Virus record (IMG/VR): IMGVR_UViG_3300044952_001491
Location: 1-26,893 of that record
Source of the DNA: a virus
Length of the DNA: 26,893 nucleotides
Direction: 5' to 3' (one strand)
The notes under the pieces were generated by a model. That model saw nothing but the letters and a program-made list of their open reading frames with translations. It was not told the origin of the DNA and made no database searches. Shown piece by piece: positions 5,980 to 13,325 of the stretch; the first letter of the stretch is position 1, and the number at the start of each line of letters is the position of its first letter. A program made the translations under genes and the position numbers.

Positions 5980-8900
5980 ATGACTTGGTGGTGGCCGTTT
6001 GGCAAAAAAGAAGAAAGGAAAGAGCAAAAACGGATTTATCAAGGGGCGATTTATAATCGCCTAACTTCTGATTGGCTTGCTTCTTCTACCAGTGCCGATA
6101 GTGAGATAGTTTCCAGCATCCGAACCCTGAGAAATCGGGTTCGCAGTCTTTGTCGTGATAACGATTATGCTAAGGGCGCGGTCAGAACGATTTGTAACAA
6201 CATTGTGGGAAAGGGTATCCCCTTACAAGCCAAGGTTAAGCAAAAACGCGGCGAGAAATACGATGAGCGCATAAATAAAGAAATTGAGGCACTTTGGGAA
6301 GAATGGGGAAGTGCGGAATTTTGCGATTGTGCCGGCAAATTAGATTTTTCTGATATTGAAAGATTGGCGATGCGATCGCTAATAGAGTCGGGGGAAGTAT
6401 TAATCAGATTAGTGCGTAAGAGCTTTGAAGATTCGCCAGTGCCATTAGCTTTGGAGTTGATTGAATCAGATCAATTGGCCGATGATCAATGGTCTGGCAC
6501 GGCGGAAAATGGCAATGAGATCAGGATGGGGGTAGAGATTGATAAGTGGGGCAGACCCGTCGCCTATCACCTTTACGAAAAGCATCCAGGGGATTTTCAG
6601 TTTACCAGTTCGGTAGGACAACGGTTAATTAGGGTTCCAGCCAGCGAAATTATTCACCTGTTTATTTGTGATCGACCAGGGCAGACCCGTGGGGTTCCTT
6701 GGTTCCATAGTGCTTTGACTACTTTTCGGCACGTTGGAGGTTACACCGAGGCTGAGTTGGTGGCAGCCCGGGCGCAGGCTGCGGTGATGGGATTTATCAC
6801 TACGCCGGACACGGATGTTTATGCTCCGGAAGAAATGGCCGGACAGCGAGTGACCAGTTTGGAGCCGGGGGCGATCGAGGTTTTGAATCCAGGAGAGTCT
6901 TTTGAGGGATTTGCCCCCACCCGTCCCAATCAGGGTTTTGATGCTTTTATCAGGATGATGCTGCGGGGGGTGGCGGCGGGGATTGGGCTATCCTATGAGG
7001 CTTTAAGTCGGGATTTCTCTAATACCAGTTACTCCTCGGCCCGAACGTCTTTGATGGATGAGAGGGATAATTATCGGGTGATTCAGTCGTGGTTAATCCG
7101 GCGATTGCACAAAAGAATTTACAAAAAATGGTTAGATTTGGCGGTTTTGTCGGGTTCTTTAAAAATTGGTGATTATGAATTAAACCGGCGATTTTATCAA
7201 AAGGCGAAGTTTACGCCCCGAGGGTGGCAGTGGGTTGACCCACAGAATGAAATTGCTGCCAATAAAGAGGGGGTCAAGGCGGGTTTTGTGTCAATCACGG
7301 ATGTGGTGGCGCAGCAGGGCTTGGATGTGGAGGATGTGCTGCAGGAACAAAAGCGAATTCTTGATCTGGCTAAAGATTTGGGCTTGAGCTTGGATGTACT
7401 GGCAGAAGGGGGTGAGCAGGAGCCTCCCCCTCCGGCAGAGGGGATGACTCCTGTCCGTATCATGCCAGAACAGCAAAGAAGTGAAGATTTTATAGTAGGA
7501 GATTACACCGTAACAAGTTTACTTGAATATCGATCTTTACAGCAAATGGGCGTGGATATCTTTTTTGATATTCTGCCAGGACTGACCCGCACTTTTAGCC
7601 CACGAAAAAGGGCAAAAAATTGTAAAAAAGGCATTGCTCGTGGGGATACCTGTATTGCTAAAAATAGAGTCTGCAAACAAAATTTCCCCCCAGCAGTAGC
7701 CGCGCAAATACCACCAGCTAAAGCGAAAACTAAAAAAAGTGAAGATTTTATAGTAGGAGATTACACGGTGACAAGCATATTTGAATATCGATCTTTACAG
7801 CAAATGGGCGTGGATATCTTTTTTGATATTCTGCCAGGACTGACCCGCACTTTTAGCCCACGAAAAAGGGCAAAAAATTGTAAAAAAGGCATTGCTTGTG
7901 GGGATACCTGTATTGCTAAAAATAGAGTCTGCAAACAAAATTTACCCTCAGCAGTAGCATCGCAAGTACCACCAGCTAAAGCGAAAACTAAAAAAGCGGC
8001 GGGGGGTGCGACGGCTGCCCCAGATGCACCCGCATCAGCCCCCGCACCAGCCCCTGCATCAGCACCAGCACCAGCCCCCGCACCAGCCCCTGCATCAGCA
8101 CCAGCACCAGCACCAGCACCCGCACCCGCACCAGCAGCTGCCGCTACTCCTCAAACAACAGTTTCAAAAGGGGCTGATCCAAATTTACAAAAAACTTTAG
8201 ATACTTACCAAAAAAAAGCAAAGAATTTGCAAAAAGAAGTTGTTCCTGGTTCAAACGAAGAAAGTATACTTAAAGCCTCGGAAGCATCTTGGTCTCAAAT
8301 TAAAAGAGCAAATAAAGCTGGTCAAGATGTAGTCTTTTTGAAAGATGAAAATGGTGACGTAGTGGCGGCTGCTTCTTTAAAGCAAAAAACCGATGCTGGA
8401 ATAACCGCTACTTACATTGATTATGTTGCTGTGCGCCCTGATAATTTACCAATATCATCAAACGATAACATTAAAGTGCCTGGGGCGGGCAAACAATTAC
8501 TAGATCAGATCATTGCAGAGGCTCATTCTCAAGGCAAAGATGTGGCTGTAGACGGATTCAAGTCACCTGGTTTAATTGATTATTTTGAAAATGAGGGATT
8601 TTCTGATTCAGGAAAAGTCAATAAAAAAGACAAGTTGCCAATTTATGTTAATCCCGCCGCACCTGCGTCTGCTGCTTCTGATGCGACATCAACCTCTGAT
8701 CCTGAAAAGCTCAAAACCCCATCACAGAACGCATCATCAAGCGACTCGGCATCGCCAGCATCTCCGACTCCTGAATTTGTGCCTAAAGGCATTTACACTC
8801 AAGCCGAGTATGATTCGCTAGATACGGAGCATAAAAAACGACTTTTTAGAATTGCGGCAGGGTCAGTGGATGATCGCCCTCTAAGCGAACAAAAAAGCGG

Positions 8901-9540
8901 TGATAAACGTTTGTTGTATTTCAATAAAACAAATTCTCAACAAACAAAAGTATCTGCTCTTCTTAAGAGTAATCCAAATTTAACTAAAGCAGAAGCCGAT
9001 GCAGTTGCTCACTGGGTTAACCATGAATATAAAACTGTAAATCAATCAATTTATGCCCCAAACTCTCTTTCGCCTAGAGATAAAATAATAGGCGAAGCGG
9101 GTGCAATCCGAACCAGTCAAGCACTTCGGAAAATGCCGCCAACCACAGATAAAGAAATTAGAAAAATAGCAGAAGAGCGGGGAGAGCCATCAGAATTGGC
9201 TAAAGATAAAAAGCTTCGGAGACACATAAAAAATGTGCCTGATCTTGATGCTTTTTTAGCTCCTTACGAACAGGCGCAAAAATCTGGTAAACCCTATCTT
9301 GAGCCAACGGTTTTTGCTACCACTGCTAAAAAAAATCTTGATTTTTTTGAAGGTGGCGCACAAGCAACTTTTGTGATTAAAGCCAAATTAGACGGAACTG
9401 GATCAGGGCGAACTGTGGATCAGTACAAAAATGAAGCCTGGGAAGGAGAAGTCCTTTACCCCAGTTTTACTGGTTTTAAGGTGAATAAAATTACTAGGCA
9501 ACAAGGAAAACCTGTTATTATAGAAATGGAAGAACTTTAG
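5980..9540 (+). CDS. portal protein fused to duplicated Cys modules, GNAT-like and ADP-ribosyltransferase-like domains
   Basis: Residues 1 to about 490 are a lambda-family portal (RNRVRSLCRDNDYAKGAVRT early; YEALSRDFSNTSYSSARTSL later), the twelve-fold ring through which DNA enters and leaves. Family members are roughly 500 residues; this one is 1186. Two near-identical 86-residue modules follow (501-672), each with a FSPRKRAKNCKKGI...DTC...VCKQN cysteine motif, then a Pro/Ala linker (about 673-725). Residues about 726-900 look like a GNAT acyltransferase (ATYIDYVAVRPD; GAGKQLLDQIIAEA; IDYFENEGF). The final 250 residues resemble an ADP-ribosyltransferase: TVFATTAKK fits the STT strand and EAWEGEVLYP the ExE motif; the catalytic Arg was not assigned with confidence. 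Portal C-termini face the capsid interior, so these domains may be carried with the DNA. No Shine-Dalgarno sequence precedes ATG 5980. Confidence 0.85.
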   Translation: MTWWWPFGKKEERKEQKRIYQGAIYNRLTSDWLASSTSADSEIVSSIRTLRNRVRSLCRDNDYAKGAVRTICNNIVGKGIPLQAKVKQKRGEKYDERINKEIEALWEEWGSAEFCDCAGKLDFSDIERLAMRSLIESGEVLIRLVRKSFEDSPVPLALELIESDQLADDQWSGTAENGNEIRMGVEIDKWGRPVAYHLYEKHPGDFQFTSSVGQRLIRVPASEIIHLFICDRPGQTRGVPWFHSALTTFRHVGGYTEAELVAARAQAAVMGFITTPDTDVYAPEEMAGQRVTSLEPGAIEVLNPGESFEGFAPTRPNQGFDAFIRMMLRGVAAGIGLSYEALSRDFSNTSYSSARTSLMDERDNYRVIQSWLIRRLHKRIYKKWLDLAVLSGSLKIGDYELNRRFYQKAKFTPRGWQWVDPQNEIAANKEGVKAGFVSITDVVAQQGLDVEDVLQEQKRILDLAKDLGLSLDVLAEGGEQEPPPPAEGMTPVRIMPEQQRSEDFIVGDYTVTSLLEYRSLQQMGVDIFFDILPGLTRTFSPRKRAKNCKKGIARGDTCIAKNRVCKQNFPPAVAAQIPPAKAKTKKSEDFIVGDYTVTSIFEYRSLQQMGVDIFFDILPGLTRTFSPRKRAKNCKKGIACGDTCIAKNRVCKQNLPSAVASQVPPAKAKTKKAAGGATAAPDAPASAPAPAPASAPAPAPAPAPASAPAPAPAPAPAPAAAATPQTTVSKGADPNLQKTLDTYQKKAKNLQKEVVPGSNEESILKASEASWSQIKRANKAGQDVVFLKDENGDVVAAASLKQKTDAGITATYIDYVAVRPDNLPISSNDNIKVPGAGKQLLDQIIAEAHSQGKDVAVDGFKSPGLIDYFENEGFSDSGKVNKKDKLPIYVNPAAPASAASDATSTSDPEKLKTPSQNASSSDSASPASPTPEFVPKGIYTQAEYDSLDTEHKKRLFRIAAGSVDDRPLSEQKSGDKRLLYFNKTNSQQTKVSALLKSNPNLTKAEADAVAHWVNHEYKTVNQSIYAPNSLSPRDKIIGEAGAIRTSQALRKMPPTTDKEIRKIAEERGEPSELAKDKKLRRHIKNVPDLDAFLAPYEQAQKSGKPYLEPTVFATTAKKNLDFFEGGAQATFVIKAKLDGTGSGRTVDQYKNEAWEGEVLYPSFTGFKVNKITRQQGKPVIIEMEEL
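7480..7995 (+). repeat. 258-bp tandem duplication inside the portal fusion gene
   Basis: Copy 1 (7480-7737) and copy 2 (7738-7995) run in frame with a period of exactly 258 bp, or 86 codons, and are almost identical, so the duplication is recent. One difference changes a cysteine codon: copy 1 reads GCTCGTGGGG (Ala-Arg-Gly) where copy 2 reads GCTTGTGGGG (Ala-Cys-Gly). Confidence 0.95.
8014..8145 (+). repeat. Pro/Ala linker minisatellite
   Basis: In-frame degenerate GCACCAGC repeats, partly organised in 36-bp higher-order units, encode a run of alternating Ala and Pro with some Ser. This is a typical extended flexible linker separating the Cys modules from the GNAT-like domain. Such tracts change length easily. 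Confidence 0.85.
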
Positions 9541-9549
9541 GGAAAAAAT

Positions 9550-9843
9550 ATGGATCCACGCTTAGAAAAATCGGTTAAGAGCTTGTTTAGAGGATTAGTT
9601 GCTGGGGATGGCGATGTTTATTCGCGGATGGCTTCGAGTCATGAGGGAGCTACCGCGCCTTATCCTGAGCCTTTAGCGGGAATTGTCAATGCTATTAAAG
9701 CAGATTTTGATCGGGGCAAATTTTCCAATTTAGCAACGCGGGATGATTATGCAGAAGCAATAGTCCCTTATTTTGAAAGCTTTGTTTTGTTATATAATCC
9801 TAATGATTTTGAGTTAAAAGAGGATGAAGCTGAAGATGAATGA
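9550..9843 (+). CDS. hypothetical 97-residue acidic protein next to the portal fusion
   Basis: No family is recognised. The product is acidic, especially at the C-terminus (LKEDEAEDE), with probable helices around LEKSVKSLFRGLVAG and YAEAIVPYFESFVLLY. ATG 9550 lies 9 nt after the portal stop, with AGGGAA upstream. It overlaps the next small gene by 8 nt. It sits directly after the predicted ADP-ribosyltransferase-like domain and could protect the producing cell from it. That reading rests only on position and charge; a head accessory protein is equally possible. Confidence 0.65.
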   Translation: MDPRLEKSVKSLFRGLVAGDGDVYSRMASSHEGATAPYPEPLAGIVNAIKADFDRGKFSNLATRDDYAEAIVPYFESFVLLYNPNDFELKEDEAEDE

Positions 9844-10036
9844 AGCACAGCAAGCCGTATTACCTATAATTGAATCGGTTTACACCGATGGAGTCGATGC
9901 TATTGGTGAGCCGTCTTTATCTGATGATGAAAGATTTATCATTGTTCAGTTTCAAGATGGGGAAAAGCTATTAGAAGCTAAAATTAGTGATACGGATATT
10001 GAGATTAAAATGCTTAATCCTGAACAATCGGATTGA
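9836..10036 (+). CDS. hypothetical 66-residue acidic protein
   Basis: No family is recognised. The sequence alternates helix (EAQQAVLPIIESVYTDG) and short strands (FIIVQFQDGEKLLEAKISD) and is acidic. ATG 9836 overlaps the previous stop by 8 nt; an in-frame ATG at 9824 would add four residues but has AGAGG touching it. The pair of small acidic genes between portal and capsid is where lambda-like phages often keep accessory or decoration genes. Confidence 0.55.
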   Translation: MNEAQQAVLPIIESVYTDGVDAIGEPSLSDDERFIIVQFQDGEKLLEAKISDTDIEIKMLNPEQSD

Positions 10037-10069
10037 GTTTGAGAACAGAATAGATATTTATTTATCAAG

Positions 10070-11884
10070 TTGCCCGTGAGAACTATAGAAATTCCTAAAT
10101 CGCTAACCCGTTCATCCTATTTGTTACCGCTGTCGCTTCGCGAGCGTTCCCCCTTTGAGGAAACGGGTGATAATACTATTTTTAGTTTTTCCTCTGAGTA
10201 CCCAGTAGATCGGGGGTGGGGGGTGGAGATTTTAGATCACGCTCTCAGTTCGGTAGATTTGTCACGAATGGCCACGGCCAATTTGCTGCTAAATCACGAT
10301 CGCTCGATTATTTTGGGAGCGATCGAACGGGTTTGGATTGATTCAGTTCAAAAAAAGGGTTACTGCAAAATCCGTTGGTCAAATCGTTCGGAGGTGCAAG
10401 GCTATAAAGAGGACGTAGCTAACGGCATTATCAGAAACGTCTCTTTTGGGTACAACGTCTTGAAAACAGTACCTTTAAACGACAAAGGTAGTTATCGGGT
10501 AACTAAATGGCAACCCTTCGAGGTGTCGTTAGTATCCGTTCCCGCTGATTATACGGTGGGTTTTGGCCGCGCTAAAGGGTTTGAGGGTACGATTTCTTTA
10601 AATGTTGAGAGTTGCAATATGGACAGAGAATTGGAAAAAGAAAGAATTTTGGGAATTCAGGAATTGGTGAGAAGCTATGGATTCCCAGAATTGGGGCAAC
10701 GAGCGATCGAAGAAGATATGGATATCGAAGACGCTCGATCGCTTTATCTAGCTCGTTTGGGTGAGCAAATGAATCCAGTGGCGGGCGCTGTCAATCCTTT
10801 GGGTTTATCGACAAAAGAGGGTAAATCTTATTCGATTTTGCGGGCGATAAATGCTTGTCTTACCAACGATTGGACTAAAGCTGGTTTTGAGCGAGAATGT
10901 TCTAGAGAAATCGCCAAGCGAGCCGGGAAAGAAACGTCGGGTTTTTTCCTGCCAGTGCGAGATGTCAGAATGGAAAGCTACCGCGCCACATACCAAGTTG
11001 GCACGGCTGCCACTGGCGGCAACACTGTCGAAACCAGTTTAATGGCGGAAAATTTTATTGATGTTTTGCGAAACAAATTGGTGATTCGATCGCTTGGTGC
11101 TACTGTGATGAGCGGGTTGCAAGGAAACGTGGACATTCCGGGGCAAGATGCCATTACCCAGACTTACTGGGTAGGGGAGAGCGGAGCAATCACTCAGTCT
11201 GAGGCAACTTTTCGTCAAGTGCCTTTGCGCCCCAGAACGATCGCCGCTCGGTCTCAAATGTCTCGATTAATGTTGTTGCAAAGTTCCATTGACATTGAAC
11301 AGTTTGTTAGGAACGATTTTGCGGCGGTTATGGCGCGGGGAATTGATCAAGCGGCTATTCGAGGCACGGGAACAAATGGGGAACCAAGGGGAATTTTAAA
11401 TTTAACTGGCATTGGTACGGTGGCACTAGGAACTAATGGAGGTGCGCCAACTTATTCCAGCATCATCGCTCTGATGCGCGAACTAGAAATAGATAATGCT
11501 GATATGGGGGCGCTTAGTTGGCTAACCAATCCTCTTGTTAAGAGCCGGCTGATGCTGACTCCTAAGCAAGCCTCTGGGGTAGAGGGTAATTTTATTTTGT
11601 CTGACCCTGGCCGATCCTTAATGGGTTATCAGTTTGCTTGCACTAATGCCGTACCGAGTAATCTAACTAAAGGAACTGGGACAAATCTTTCCCCTTTAAT
11701 CTTTGGCAATTTTAACGATCTAATAATTGGAGAATGGGGATCAGTGGAAATATTGGTCAATCCCTACGGGGCGGGTTATAACACTGGGGATGTTGATATC
11801 CGAGTCATGCAAACCATTGACGTTGCTTTCCGGCAAGTGGTTTCGTTTGCAGCAATTACTGATATGATCACTACTTTACCTTAG
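10070..11884 (+). CDS. fused prohead protease and HK97-type major capsid protein
   Basis: The N-terminal domain (about residues 1-185) is an HK97-type U35 serine protease, with H76 in LLLNHDRS, S125 in IIRNVSFGYN and the EVSLVSVPADYTVG strand. After a helical segment (about 200-250) comes the HK97-fold capsid protein (about 285-604): FFLPVRD, QGNVDIPGQDAITQTYWVGE, GIDQAAIRGTGTNGEPRGIL, and the C-terminal DVAFRQVVSFAAITDM. The protease should cut itself and the scaffold-like linker away during maturation. Such fusions exist in other phages. The start codon is TTG 10070 or GTG 10076, neither with a strong ribosome-binding site. Confidence 0.93.
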   Translation: MPVRTIEIPKSLTRSSYLLPLSLRERSPFEETGDNTIFSFSSEYPVDRGWGVEILDHALSSVDLSRMATANLLLNHDRSIILGAIERVWIDSVQKKGYCKIRWSNRSEVQGYKEDVANGIIRNVSFGYNVLKTVPLNDKGSYRVTKWQPFEVSLVSVPADYTVGFGRAKGFEGTISLNVESCNMDRELEKERILGIQELVRSYGFPELGQRAIEEDMDIEDARSLYLARLGEQMNPVAGAVNPLGLSTKEGKSYSILRAINACLTNDWTKAGFERECSREIAKRAGKETSGFFLPVRDVRMESYRATYQVGTAATGGNTVETSLMAENFIDVLRNKLVIRSLGATVMSGLQGNVDIPGQDAITQTYWVGESGAITQSEATFRQVPLRPRTIAARSQMSRLMLLQSSIDIEQFVRNDFAAVMARGIDQAAIRGTGTNGEPRGILNLTGIGTVALGTNGGAPTYSSIIALMRELEIDNADMGALSWLTNPLVKSRLMLTPKQASGVEGNFILSDPGRSLMGYQFACTNAVPSNLTKGTGTNLSPLIFGNFNDLIIGEWGSVEILVNPYGAGYNTGDVDIRVMQTIDVAFRQVVSFAAITDMITTLP

Positions 11885-11941
11885 AGCGGTTAAAGCAGGG
11901 TTTAAAACTTTGTTTGCAGTTTAAAGTACAAATCAAAAAAT

Positions 11942-11970
11942 TTGTGATATATTGATTGTGGTAGTAGAAT
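11942..11970 (+). promoter_or_regulatory. possible promoter downstream of the capsid gene
   Basis: TTGTGA (11942-11947, 4/6) and TAGAAT (11965-11970, 5/6) are separated by 17 nt. Transcription would start inside the hairpin at 11973-12013. It might serve the small genes from 12132. It lies in the 247-bp gap after the capsid gene, which otherwise holds two hairpins. Confidence 0.3.
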
Positions 11971-11972
11971 GA

Positions 11973-12013
11973 TTAAAAAATCCCCTGCGTTTTTCGGCGG
12001 GGGGTTTAAAAAA
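11973..12013. terminator. A/T-flanked G/C hairpin, possibly bidirectional
   Basis: AAATCCCC-type and GGGGGTTT-type arms surround a central GTTTTTC loop. Read on the minus strand the arm is followed by six T residues, a better terminator than on the plus strand, which has only TTT. No minus-strand gene needs it nearby, so it may stop antisense transcription or mark a recombination remnant. Confidence 0.4.
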
Positions 12014-12075
12014 TCTAGATTACCTTATTAATAAATAAATTTTTCACTGCCAACGAGGAAGTAATGGTCATGGTG

Positions 12076-12103
12076 GAAGCCTGAGAGGGTTTCTTCTTTT
12101 TTT
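12076..12103 (+). terminator. weak stem with strong T tract
   Basis: GAAGCCT (12076-12082) pairs with AGGGTTTC (12086-12093) using two G-U pairs, followed by TTCTTTTTTT (12094-12103). It could end part of the head-gene transcript before the small genes at 12132. Confidence 0.4.
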
Positions 12104-12131
12104 GTGTAAAATAAAAGCAGTAGGAGGGCTT

Positions 12132-12230
12132 ATGCAAAATAATAAACCAGAAATCGAAGTTAAGCATTTTAAATTAGATGCGCGGAACGAAGAGTTACAA
12201 CGAACGAGAGAAATCTGGGCAGGTCTATGA
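12132..12230 (+). CDS. 32-residue small protein
   Basis: ATG 12132 has an excellent ribosome-binding site, TAGGAGGG (12121-12128). The product (MQNNKPEIEVKHF...WAGL) is helical and charged, with no recognised family. Its stop overlaps the next start (ATGA), so it is the first cistron of a coupled run of small head-completion genes. The strong initiation site is the main reason to accept such a short gene. Confidence 0.55.
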   Translation: MQNNKPEIEVKHFKLDARNEELQRTREIWAGL

Positions 12231-12394
12231 AAGTTAAAGTCCGTGAGTCTTTTAATGTCAAATTGGGCGATAAAATTTACAATTCGGGGGAAGAAATTGA
12301 CGTTACTCCGAACGAATTGGAGCTTATCGCTCATCAGGTGGAATTAATTAATAATCGCAGGGAGAAAAAAGATGTCGGAGACCTACAAAGTTAA
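12227..12394 (+). CDS. 55-residue small phage protein, paralogue of the next gene
   Basis: ATG 12227 overlaps the preceding stop by 4 nt. The product has a beta-rich half (VRESFNVKLGDKIYNSGEEI) followed by a helix (TPNELELIAHQVELI). This YNxG...EL.L..H pattern recurs in the next protein, so the two look like tandem duplicates. The last 23 nt overlap the next gene in another frame. Proteins of this size between capsid and head-tail connector genes are common in siphophages; the function is unknown. Confidence 0.55.
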   Translation: MKVKVRESFNVKLGDKIYNSGEEIDVTPNELELIAHQVELINNRREKKDVGDLQS

Positions 12395-12584
12395 ATATGG
12401 GCGAACAATTTACCACGAAAATCAACAGTATAATGGGGGGGATATTTTAGAACTGCCAACGGAATTAGCTTTGCATCATGCGGCCAACATTGAGGTGTTT
12501 AAGGTGTATAAGCCTCAAGATGTGTCTTTTTTTGATGAGGCTACCCCACGGGAAGCAATTAGCGATGCTGAACGAGAATCTTGA
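12372..12584 (+). CDS. 70-residue small phage protein
   Basis: ATG 12372 has AGGGAG 7 nt upstream. The beta-rich N-terminal part (KVKYGRTIYHENQQYNGGDI) and following helix (LPTELALHHAANIEVF) parallel the preceding 55-residue protein, and the acidic C-terminal tail is extra. Its end overlaps the FII-like gene by 20 nt. It is probably a small head or neck accessory protein. Confidence 0.6.
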   Translation: MSETYKVKYGRTIYHENQQYNGGDILELPTELALHHAANIEVFKVYKPQDVSFFDEATPREAISDAERES

Positions 12585-12840
12585 TACTTTTCTTGACCTT
12601 GATGATTTTGCCGTTACCGCTACTCTTAATGGGGTGGCGGTGAAGGTTATTTTTGATAATACTTTTGCCGCTTTTGAACTAGGAGCAGAGGGGCGATCAA
12701 TTACGGCTTTAGGTAAATCTAGTGATTTGATTAATGTTTCCCACGGGGATGAAGTTAGCATAAATCAGGTTGATTATTCAGTAGTAGGCGTGCAACCCCA
12801 AGGCGACGGCGCTTTTACTTTATTAATTTTAAAACAATGA
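12565..12840 (+). CDS. head-tail joining protein, lambda gpFII-like
   Basis: In lambda, FII binds the portal/gpW end of the filled head and gives the tail its docking site. This 91-residue protein shows the family's beta-barrel pattern: an opening strand (TLNGVAVKVIFDNTFAAF), then a HGDEVSINQVDYSVVGVQPQ segment like the lambda GDTLTIGEENFWVDRV region, then a closing strand. ATG 12565 is chosen because upstream codons in this frame are unprotein-like and overlap another gene; GGGAAG lies 9 nt upstream. The next gene overlaps it by ATGA. Confidence 0.75.
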   Translation: MLNENLDTFLDLDDFAVTATLNGVAVKVIFDNTFAAFELGAEGRSITALGKSSDLINVSHGDEVSINQVDYSVVGVQPQGDGAFTLLILKQ

Positions 12841-13265
12841 AAACTCTAGAGATTCTGACAAAAATCGGCGAAAGACTGACAGGGATTACTATCGCTAACG
12901 GATATTCTACTGATTTGGGTAAGGTGATTACTTATTTTGAGGATATTGATTCTGAGTACAACAAAGAAGGATTTAATTATCGTGATATTGATAACGAGTT
13001 TTTTGCTCTTAAAAACAATTATCACGAAGCTGTAATGCCAGTGGAAATAGAGGCGATCCTTTTTGGCGAAAATGTTCTTGAGCTAGGGTGTCAGGCAATC
13101 AGTGATATCTTGAAAGCGATTGCAAGTGATCCCACTTGGTCTGGGTGTGCGATCGATACTGTCCTCAAAGAAAGATTCAAAGCTGTGGAAACAAAAGGCA
13201 GAAAAGCAGTAAAAGTGGGGGTAACGATTGATATTATCTATCGTTTTCCAAAATGGTTTATTTAG
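12837..13265 (+). CDS. probable tail terminator / minor tail protein
   Basis: The 142-residue protein begins with KIGERLTGITIANGYSTDLG, a start typical of siphophage tail terminator or gpU-like proteins encoded between the FII-like joiner and the tail tube. The middle has an alternating strand-helix pattern and the end is beta (VKVGVTIDIIYRFP). Such proteins cap the finished tail tube and dock it to the head. It is coupled to the FII-like gene by a 4-nt overlap. The call rests on N-terminal pattern, length and gene order. Confidence 0.65.
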   Translation: MKTLEILTKIGERLTGITIANGYSTDLGKVITYFEDIDSEYNKEGFNYRDIDNEFFALKNNYHEAVMPVEIEAILFGENVLELGCQAISDILKAIASDPTWSGCAIDTVLKERFKAVETKGRKAVKVGVTIDIIYRFPKWFI

Positions 13266-13267
13266 CA

Positions 13268-13317
13268 GCAAAGTTTGAAAGTATAATAAAGTAAATTCTC
13301 CGTGGGGAATTCCCCAG
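13268..13317 (+). repeat. 50-bp pre-gene element, copy 2 (GGGGAATTCCCC palindrome)
   Basis: It is 45/50 identical to 5921-5970 and fills the gap between the tail terminator and tail tube genes. The palindrome GGGGAATTCCCC is at 13304-13315, ending 10 nt before ATG 13326. No Shine-Dalgarno sequence is seen. A GTG within the palindrome's left arm (13302) is in frame with the tail tube and could be an alternative start. Confidence 0.85.
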
Positions 13318-13325
13318 TAATACTA

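Noticed and set aside
8006-8200. His/Gln/Pro-rich ORF in the +1 frame of the portal gene linker
   Set aside because: It is a frame shadow of the Pro/Ala linker repeats, without a start signal of its own.
12056-12084. Six-codon ORF (MVMVEA) with a GAGGAAG site as a leader peptide
   Set aside because: Too short to distinguish from chance, and no attenuation structure with alternative pairing was found downstream.
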